Of a stretch of 12,107 bases of DNA, positions 1 to 8,900 are shown piece by piece. Within the stretch, counting starts at the first letter, position 1; each line of letters begins with the position of its first letter. The notes under the pieces were generated by a model. It did not search any database. It worked only from the letters and a program-made list of their open reading frames with translations, and was not told the origin of the DNA. Source of the DNA: Parachlorella kessleri (lineage: Eukaryota > Chlorophyta > Trebouxiophyceae > Chlorellales > Chlorellaceae). The stretch lies in the NCBI GenBank assembly GCA_001598975.1, contig BBXU01001333.1, positions 1 through 12,107 of the forward strand, given 5' to 3'. Position numbers and translations under genes: made by a program.

Positions 1-73
1 GACACACACGCACGCACGCACGCACGCACCCCCCCCCACCCCCCCCCCCACCCCACACACACATACACACACA
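1..73. repeat. CA/CACG microsatellite with C-rich core
   Basis: Simple sequence: CACA and CACG units, then C runs broken by single A bases, then CACACATACACA. It is cut by the window edge, so its full length is unknown. Confidence 0.95.
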
Positions 74-977
74 AGCCAAGGCAAGCTTGGGGTGGCCCTT
101 CTCAACACCTGTCCGGATTTCTGTGCTCACCACAAAGCACCTGACGCAAGGATGGTTCACTTGCCCTGTAAGGCAATTCTGACTGCCAAGTGTAGACGCT
201 GGCAAGGCTATGCATGCACCTCTCTGATCAGACTCTGCGGCTGATGCCTCTGATACATGCAGGTATGTGACGCCAAGGTCACCTCCATGCCACCTAGCCC
301 TAGAGCTCTGCCCAGGTGAGCTCTCACCTGTGCCAGCCCTGGCCCTAAGACCAGCAGGAGAACCCAGGACGCCACACCGACGAAGGCCTTGAACCCTGCA
401 CTGGTCAGTAGTTCTGAGGGCCCCTGAGCGAAGCTAGCCCAGCAGGCTAGTGCTTACACCAGGTGTGCTTGAGGCGACGGCCGTGACCCTTGCACGAAAG
501 CTGAGTGGCACATCGCTGGCTGGAGATCAAGTTATGTGCGATTTAGCCAGACTGCGCAAAGCGACAGATAAGCATGGCGACACATACATTTTAATTTTGC
601 AAAGCCAATACAGCTCCACTGCTGCTCGACATGCGCAGCTCCTCTAGGCCTTACCTGTGGACATTGCGGCGAAAGACAGTGTGGGTACGCAAGCTTTCGG
701 CTTTAGGCCAACGGGCTGTTGACCCCTTTGGGTACAGGTCTGGGCACAACCGACGACGAAGTCGTACAGTGCCTAGCAGTCCGGCCAGCGTCCGTACAAG
801 GTCTGTCATACGGTGGAGTTCAAGCATGTGCCCTCTGGGTGCAAGTTTGAATGCTAAGCCTTGAATCAACTTGGCACATACATCTCCTCAGCCCTCGCGC
901 TTGAGCTTGAACGTCATACCCTTCGCGATCGTACGAAGTACTGATGTATACCTCACGAGTCCGAAAGAAATGTATCA
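74..977. other. Intergenic or 3' flanking sequence, no gene recognised
   Basis: About 900 nt in which I recognise no protein family on either strand. Short open frames exist (for example 450-647 plus, which has no ATG start), but none has family motifs or convincing splice context. A tight inverted repeat lies at 313-330. A neighbouring gene ending here cannot be excluded. Confidence 0.5.
313..330. repeat. Tight inverted repeat
   Basis: CAGGTGAG and CTCACCTG are perfect 8-base arms separated by CT. Function unknown; it contains the E-box-like cores CAGGTG and CACCTG. Confidence 0.7.
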
Positions 978-982
978 TTACA
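978..982 (-). terminator. Candidate TGTAA polyadenylation element of CTNNBL1
   Basis: TGTAA on the minus strand, about 670 nt beyond the stop codon. TGTAA is the usual polyadenylation element in chlamydomonad algae, and 3' UTRs of this length are common there. It is the first one I saw downstream of the stop; a further copy lies at 458-454. A five-base motif is weak evidence by itself. Confidence 0.3.
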
Positions 983-1652
983 GAGTCAAGTTTAGTAGGC
1001 TGGGCTCAAAGCTTAAAGGTTGCCTGTGGGAGGTACCTCCCAGGGTGCCATCAGCGTGCATGCTGCGACCTCCAACTGCTCAACAGGTGGGCAGCGCTGC
1101 TCAAGTTCTGCACGGTGCCAAGGGCTATGCCAGTCTGTTGGTTTTTCTTAATGCTTCCAACTCATACGTGCATTGCTATATCATCTATTGTCAGTAGATG
1201 CTGCCCTGGCCATGGCAGCAGGCGGTTGCAGAGCGGAGGTGATTGGTGTGAACTCACAGGAAAAGTTGGGATCTATTTGAACTCTCAGCGCGGCATGATG
1301 GTTGGGAGGGAAGGCATGTGCGGAGAAGGACGTCCATCGGTCCCACTACTGCAACTGACTCAAAGGCCGTAAGTCGCTGCTCAGCACGTCTGTACGGGCA
1401 TCACGAAGGGTTGCAGTCATCACAAGTCTGCCCAGCACTAGCCGACCCAGTCCAGTCCGGCACGCTGGCCATGCTGGACCCTTACTTGTATGGACCCATC
1501 AGACTCCGGAGTGAGTCGCAACGAGAAGCCTACAAGGGACCGACCCTCTCCCCTTCCTCAGATAAAGCACCTTGCATCTAGCCCCATCAGCAGATGGACA
1601 GTGAGTTCCTCGGCCACACCGACATATGACTCAAAACACCCCCGACAACACC
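983..1652 (-). other. Probable 3' UTR of CTNNBL1
   Basis: Sequence between the stop codon and the first TGTAA. No coding frame with recognisable content. Assigning it as 3' UTR rests only on position and the TGTAA element. Confidence 0.4.
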
Positions 1653-2935
1653 TTATCTGCCCCGCCTATCTTCATCATCCCGCCTGTCCCGCCTCCGATC
1701 CTCGTCCCGCCTGTCCCGCTTCCTGCAGTCGCAAGTAGGCCCCTGACCACGAACGGGTTGCCTTGCTTTACCTGCTTCCTGGCTGGCTGCTCCAAGCGGT
1801 CCCCCCAACATCGTGCACTCTGCGTCATGTTGCATCCTGAAATGTGGCTGCTAGATGAAACACACATGCCAATGTCCTGGCAGGCGGCCAGGAGATGATT
1901 CTCACACCCACGCGCCAAAATGCTGAGTGGCCCCAAAAAACCTTGGCTGCGGCCCAGGATGCCCCAGCGAATGGGAGGCCACATGCCATGACTCCGCTGC
2001 TGCCACACCTAACCTTGCGCTACCAGCTGTCGCCTCTGCCGCGGTTGCCTTACCCCCCACCCCCAACCCCACCCCACCCCCATCCACACTACCCCTTGCA
2101 GCAGCTACCCTTGCCCCCCCCTGGCCATCCCCCCTGCATCCACCCACCCACCCACCCACCTGTCCGAGTCTCTCCTGTCATGCTCCTCCCCCTCCCGCCG
2201 CCGCTTCTCCTTGTCGCCTCGCTCCTTGCCGCCGCGCTCCCCCCTCTCCCCTCTATCCCGCCCCTTCTCCTTCTGCCTGTCGCGCTCTGCCCGCTCGCCC
2301 TTGTCCCTGTCCGCCCGCCTGTCCGACCGCTCCCGCTCCTCCCGATCCGAACGCCGGCTCCTGCACAGCGCAGTACCGAGCATGTCCACAGTGTGGCTTG
2401 GGCACCCAAAAGAGGAGAGATGGGGAGGGGAGAGGGGGCCGGGGGCGAAGGGGGGGAGGGGGGGGGTAGAGGGTGGCATAGGGTTCGTGCTCTGGCGGGC
2501 AAGCACTTATGCAAACTTCGCTCCTTCTTTGCAACGCATTTATGACACATGCTTTGCTGCTGCTGTGGGAGGCATCCAAGGGCCAGCCCTCCAAATGCCA
2601 GTTTATGACCGGCACCTGGGCCCCAGCAGCTCTGTCCCACGGCAGTGCTGTGCATATCCACAGCAGGCAAGTCACCTATGCGTGCTTCCAGAGAACTAGG
2701 CGCCCTCCTGCACAGACCAGTACTACAAGCCACACCCTCAATGCCAGAGCAGCTGTCCCCGTCGCTTGTAATAACAAGTCAAGTCCCACCTGTCCTTGTC
2801 TTTGTCCCTGTCCCTGTGCCTGGCGGCCTCCCTGTCCCGGGCAGGGCTGCGCTCCTCCTCGTCCTCCCCCCTTGCAGGTTTTCCCGCCGGCGCCCCGCCA
2901 GCGCCCTCCAGGTCCATGTCGTCCTCCGCTGCCTC
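1653..2935 (-). CDS. CTNNBL1: CTNNBL1 exons 15-17: C-terminal Arg-Asp/Arg-Glu tail
   Basis: Part of the CTNNBL1 gene, residues 669-806 over 2935-2790, 2360-2160 and 1722-1653. After an acidic start (AAEDDMDLEG, GEDEEERSP) it becomes almost entirely charged: AARHRDRDKDKDR, then SRRSDREERERSDRR, ERAERDRQKEKGRDRGERGE, DKEKRRREGEEHDRRDSDR, and finally KRDRRDEDRRRDRRDDEDRR. The two internal introns are both phase 2, splitting AG|G arginine codons. Such RD/RE/RS-like tails occur in spliceosomal proteins, for example U1-70K and SR-related factors, but human CTNNBL1 has none. The frame stays open through three separately spliced segments in exact phase. No other frame gives this coherence, so I consider it genuinely coding. 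Repetitive GC-rich sequence leaves some uncertainty at the borders. Confidence 0.78.
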
Positions 2936-5900
2936 CTGCGACACCGTAGTAAGGCAGGGTTGAGAAATGTTATCCGCAACCTGGGAAAAGACATGCACGT
3001 GAGCAGTGTGTGCGTTGCCAGCAAGCCTGAGTCCCTGGGACGCCCGCGAGTTGCTGCAGATGCGGATCAGCAATCTAGATCAAAAGCTCACATGCCCTGT
3101 CATGACTCGTCCTAATCATGCCAGCACCAGATTCTCGAGAATCCAGGAGGCCCCAAAGGAACATGCTGGAGGCGTGCGCATCGCATCATACATAGCAGCA
3201 CACACACACCCATACACGGTTCCCAAGCAAATAGCTTGCTCAGTACCACATACAGCACACTCCCGTCAGTTGTGCTACCAATTGCGCTTGCTATATCTCT
3301 CCTCCTAGGTGTTCAGCCAACCCACCTGGGCCCCACTTTTCTGTGCCCCTTCCCGCCCCTCCAGCTCCATGTCCTCCTCCGCAGCGCCCTGCTGGCCAGC
3401 CACAGCAGGCTCAGCAGCGGCGCCCCCGCCACCCTGCTGTGCCGCGCTGTGCTGCCGCCGCTGCGCCTCCTCCTCCTCCTCTCGCAGGTCTTCCTCGGGG
3501 TTGTGGCCCAGGGCCAGCAGCATCTGGGTGATGCGCTGGCTCAGCTTGGCCTTGGCCTCCCCATCTGCAAATGGACCCAGCAGCTTGTTCCTCCCTTCCT
3601 GTTGCCTGCTTACTGTCACAGCTGGCACCCGCCACACTGCTGTCTAACCCCTTCCTGTCACTTGCATGTCCTTTTAGATGGACCCGCAAGAAAGACACAC
3701 TGGGGCGCATGGCGAGCTGCCCTGTGTGTGTGGGTGGGGGGGGGGTGCAACAACAGGGAACTCTGGAGCACGTCGGGTTCCCTGGGGGAGGCTGCAAGCT
3801 GCTCCTTGAAGCAGGGAGGCACATGCATCACATCATACTAAAGGCCTAGCTGGGTTGCACACTGCATTTTGGTGTGAGGCAGCCTCCAGTCATTCTCCCT
3901 CCATCGAGCATAACCCACCCAACTTCTGCAGCACCCTTCCCAAATTCTAGGGTGTACTTGTACGCAGGCTGTGCTGTAAGCACGTGGCAGCATGGCAGTA
4001 GCAGCAACAGCAACTGATACATACACCCCTGCACCCCAGCCGCTCACCCCCCACCCCTGGGGAAACACACAATCCACCCACCATCATCCCCCAGGCTCCC
4101 CCGGTACTCTTTCAGCAGCTCCCTGACCGTCGCCAGCGCCTGGCCCTTCTGGTGCAGCAGCATCAGCACCCGCTTGCGCACGCCGCCGTCCCCAGCCAGC
4201 CACAGCTGGCCCACGATCAGGGCGATCTGCTGCAGGGTATACAGCCCCGCATCTAGGCGGGCCAGCAACACCTCCTCCTCACCCAGGTCCTCCCCGTCCT
4301 CCTCTATGAGCGCCCGCAGCCTACAGAGCAGCACATGCTTGTGGTATGATCCTTAGCACGGGTGGGGGTTTCCCAAAAATTGCCATGAGGTCCGTTGGAA
4401 AGCAACAGGTCAATAGCCCACCACAACTGCCCTTCCCGCTTCTGGCTCGATGAAGGGCGGGAACCGCCCCAGATTATAGGACCTGCCATCAAGAGCACTC
4501 ATTGGCTGAGACAGAACACCAGTCCAGTGCCGCCAGCAGGCGACCCAGGAAGGGGCAGGCCGCTGCAAACCTCCTGCAAGCAAGTAAATGCAAGGACAAC
4601 TGTTGCTAAGGCTCTACATAGCTCACCTGCGCTCCTCGGCCACCACTCTGCCCTGGTACCTAAACAGGAGCTCCATGAGTCGGTCCACCTTCTCAAACTC
4701 GGCCTCCACAAACTTGGCGGCCACACGGTCACGGCGGGACGCCTTGGTAATGCTCTGCACGGCACCACAGGTTAAATTCTTGGCGGCCACGCGGTCACGG
4801 CGGGACGCCATAGTAATGCTCTGCACGGCACCACAGGGTGATGATCTGTAACACCGCTTCTGGCGGTAGCACGCAGTAGAGGGCAGTGGAGCAAGCTTGT
4901 GGCATTGAGGGAGGTGACTGTGCCGGCACGTGGCGCTTCAGTAAGGGCCCTCACAGTCTGTGCGGTGTCCTACCTCGTCCGGGGAGTCTCACTGAAAATG
5001 GATACCTGGCAACCAAGCTGTCTGACCTGGCCTGGAAGTGCTCTTGCCCTGCTGAACCCGACACGCTGAGAGTACATGATTCCGGCTTACAGGGCAGCGC
5101 TTGCCTGCAACAGATTCGAGATAATGGACACGGTCCGCTCCTCCTCCTCCTGCAACGAGCTGTCGTCCGTGCGCTTGACCTACAAGGCGGGGGCAGGCAC
5201 AAGCAGCCAGGCGCGTCAGGCACCCGTTGCACCTGCTCTGCACCCAGGTGCTTCCCGAGGGCATAACAGCAGGGTGATTGTGCTTAAGGCCGGTGGCCTG
5301 CAGTAAGGCGGCGCCCGAGCGGTGCTGCCCTGTGTGTGGTATGGAGGCAGGGCCTGCGAGATTGCATGCATGCAGACGGCCGTGCAAGGGGGGCTGGGTT
5401 GGCAATCCTTGAGAGGCCCATGGAAGTCCTGAACGAGCTCATGCTACAGCCGTTTGCGTGGCAGTGCCGAACCCCAACCTCCTCCACGTTTGAGTCCAAA
5501 AAACAGGGCGACATGCAGACGGCAAGCCCTGGAGGTTGCTCATCTGCTATTCCACGCAGCATCACATGAGGGGGCACTACCATACAAATAGGTTAAGGGG
5601 TGCCTACGCCCCTGCTTCCTCATCCAGAAACCCGCAGTAAATCAGGGGTGCCGCTGTGTGGACGGGAGGACCTGCCTAGAACAACATATATTGGACCTCA
5701 CTTTGCCTCACACGCTTGCCACTAGGCGGGCGGCCTCCTACCTACCTTGAGCTTGCCCATGAAGATGGCAAACAGTGTCTTCAGCCCTTGCTGGTCCACT
5801 AAGCGCTCACAGGCCGGGGTGCAGTTGGTGGTGGCAAAGTCGAGGCACTTGAGGGCGGCAGTGCGCGCCAGGCGCTTGGTCTTCAGGATGAGCAGCATCA

Positions 5901-8900
5901 GCTCGATGCCTGCGGAAACCACAGAGTGGTGGTCAATCACCATGTATTTTCGCAAGCAGGAATGATGCATGTGCTGCCGTACCGCCAGGGTGGAGCGGGG
6001 GGTCTGCCGGCTGATCACGCAGACGGCTTGGAAGCCACAGGCGCCCCGCCAGGCCTAGGCAGGCACGCTCCGACGCCATACATCGTGCTGTGCAAGCATG
6101 ACAAGCTGGGAACTGGTCCGGGCAAGTGCAGGGTCTGGCGTGATTCAAAGACCTAACAGTCAGCCCAGGCAGCTGTCAGTGCAAAGCGAAACTGATCTCG
6201 CGCTTACCCTCGCCCTGGACAAACACGGTTTTGTTCTCGGGCAGCATCAGGCACGAGCAGGTGGCGTCAAACAGGTTCTCTATCAGCTCCTGCTCCTCAC
6301 TAGTGCCCGGATCACTGCACAAGGGCGGGACCATACGGAGCACATGTTAGTCATCCCAACTGTTAGTCATCAGTCATATATATCGCAGAGCTCCTGCTCC
6401 TCACTCATGCCCGGGTCACTGCAAAAGGGGAGGGGGCCTTACGGAGCATATGTTAGGTATCCCCAAGGTAGTCATCAGTCACATATATTGCAGAGCTCCT
6501 GCTCCTCACTAGTGGCCGGGTCACTGCAGAAGGGTGGGACGCAGTGGCCTTGCGGGAACGCATGATAGTGTTTCATAGTGGTCATCAGTCAGGAACATCG
6601 CACCACCTGCTCCTCACCAATCCCCGGGTCACTGCGCGCCACAAAAGCCGTTGGTGCCAGGACATGTGATACGCAGATATCGCAGCTGGATGGTGCTTCA
6701 CGCCCGCCACAAGAAAGCGCCAATGCATGCAAAGTGAAGAGGTCGGACAGCAGCAGCAGCAGCTCTTGCATGCCGCCTTGCGTTAGTGGGGAAGAAACCT
6801 CTTTCCCACCTCCTTCTCAAGGCGTACAGGGGCTTGGAGGTCTCCCCGGTGGACCAACTTAACACCGCGCGGCAGAGGAGGAGGTGCAGCCAAAACGCTG
6901 CCCTCCCTATGAGCGAGCTTCCTAATAATGGTCCCTGTGCACCTCCCCGCCTGCCTGCCTGCCCCAAACCCTCACCGGTTCCTGTAAGGAGCAATGGCCT
7001 GCAGCAGGGCGTCAATCCCATTCATGGCAGCAAGCTTCTTCTTGTTGGCATCGCTGTTCTGCAGGGAGGCAGCTCAAAGGCAGCTACGCGTGTGTGGCTC
7101 TGCGGCTTGCATGGCTGTGAGGGGACAAAAGGACAGGTCCAGAGGGACAGGTCCAGAAGGACAGGTCAGGTCCAGCCTCGGTGCTCATGCTGGCAATAAC
7201 GGACTAGCTCGCGGCCCCCCCCCCCCCCTTCTTGCTTTGGCCTACAGGGGGGCACCTTACCCGTCCAAGCATTGCCCAGAAGCCCTGCGCAACCACCCTG
7301 GAGCCCAAAGCTGCCCTGCCCACAAACCCCCAGTAAGCGCGCATCCACAAGGTGCCGCCTTGCCTTCTGACGGCTCAGGTTACCTCACCCGCTGACTACG
7401 CGCACCTGGACCAGGATGGCGAGGATCTCCGAGGCGTACTCCTTGTTGCTGTCCGTCTCCCGAGGCCGGAGCCGCTGCAGCAGCCACTTCATGATCTGCA
7501 CCAGCACGATGCAGCCGGGCATTGCAACGCGGCGTGCCTCAGCAGGTGGGCTTCGCAACTGGTTGCTGCAAGGGTGAGTACCAACCCTGTACTGCCCCAC
7601 TGGCTCTCGCCAGGCTGCAGCCGCCTCTCTACCCCACTACTTCAGTGCAAGAGCTATGAGCACCAGTAGCCGCAGCGACAGCTCCTGCATGCAGTGCAAG
7701 GCCATCAGCTGGATATCTATAACTCCTCAACCAGCTAGCTGCCTGATGGCAAGGTACCGACAGCAGCCCCTGGGATCCCCCCTTGCATTCCACTGGCGGC
7801 CCACTCAGCCCCCTACTCACCCACCCACCCGCCCACCTTGGTTTTGTCTGTGACGAGCTCTGCCACCTCTGGCTTGACCTCCACCATATTCTCGAGGATG
7901 CCCAGGCCAGCAAACACAGCACTGGCCTCCTCGGGCACTGCAGCAGCCCAGCAGCTATGGCAGCGTCACTTTATCAGCTACATGCTCCCAAGCCGCAGGA
8001 GCTACATTTTCACTGATTGCCGAGGGCCCAAGCTGTGCCTTGGTGCAGCTAGTATGGCGGCTAGCTGCCCCCGCACTGCTTGCCTCTTGGCATGGCAGGC
8101 AGCAGCCAAGGGATGCGACCCAGCAAGGTGCAGCAGCAGCACAGGCCGCCGCTGCTGCACCAGCAGCAGTCGCAGCGGCGGCGTGCCAAGCAACAGCCAT
8201 TCCTTGACTCCTGGCAGCCTTCTCAGCCCATAGGCAGCACCCAAGCAAGCCTCCGAACAGATGCCATGCTGCTTTGACAACGCAGCCCGGTGCGTTTTCA
8301 GCTGGTCAGCCTCCGGGCCCACCTGACTCGTTGAAGGCTGCCAGCCGGTGCACCAGCAGCTCCAACACGTTGTTTTCCAGCAGCGCATCCACCAGTGCCC
8401 TCGCCTCCTCCTCCTGCAAGCGACGCGCGCCGGCAGCCTGTTGTTTTGGGGATGTGTGTGATGTTGTCCCCTGGTAGGAGCTCCCCCACGGTCCTTGCCT
8501 CCACATTCCGCACACAACACACCCATGTAGTGTCTCCAGTGTGTCGCTGACGGCGCCGCCTACTCCAGCTGAGCAGGGACCCTCCTCGGCATTCTCACGC
8601 ACTGTATGGAGAGGTTCAGGTACGCCGCAAGGCATGCCGGGGGCACGGCACAGCACACGCAGCACAGCAGGCGGGGCACAGCACCCACCGAGTCCTCCAC
8701 CACGTCAGCGTCTGTCAGCTCCTGGAACAGCTCGATCACATCGGCAGCGATGTCTGAGTTCTCGTGGTTCAGCAGCGCCAGCAGCGTGGGGATGGCGGTG
8801 CTGCGTGCCAGCTCAGGGTACAGCTCAGGGCTGCTGGCGATGGCCTGCAGGCATAGCAGACATAGCAGGCATAGCACGCAATACCGTGTGTGAGGTGCTG

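Noticed and set aside
871..1197. 108-codon plus-strand frame with protein-like sequence (LNVIPFAIVRSTDVYL)
   Set aside because: It starts with TTG, has no recognised motif, and lies opposite the probable 3' UTR of CTNNBL1. The length is within chance expectation.
1895..2545. 216-codon and other Pro/Leu/Ser-rich plus-strand frames
   Set aside because: They are antisense shadows of the RD-rich exon 16 and C-rich intron repeats; low complexity explains the long open frames.
3309..3647. Ser/Pro/Cys-rich plus-strand frames over exon 14
   Set aside because: They are shadows of CTNNBL1 exon 14, whose minus-strand frame has the family helix and exact splice phases.
4588..4851. Plus-strand frame containing repeated AATRSRRDA-type sequence
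   Set aside because: It is the antisense reading of the duplicated exon 12 start; the minus strand carries the conserved EKVDRLMEL motif.
6285..6650. CRISPR-like array (four repeats with about 105-bp period)
   Set aside because: The units are degenerate tandem copies of an exon boundary with no constant short repeat and unique spacers, in a eukaryotic intron.
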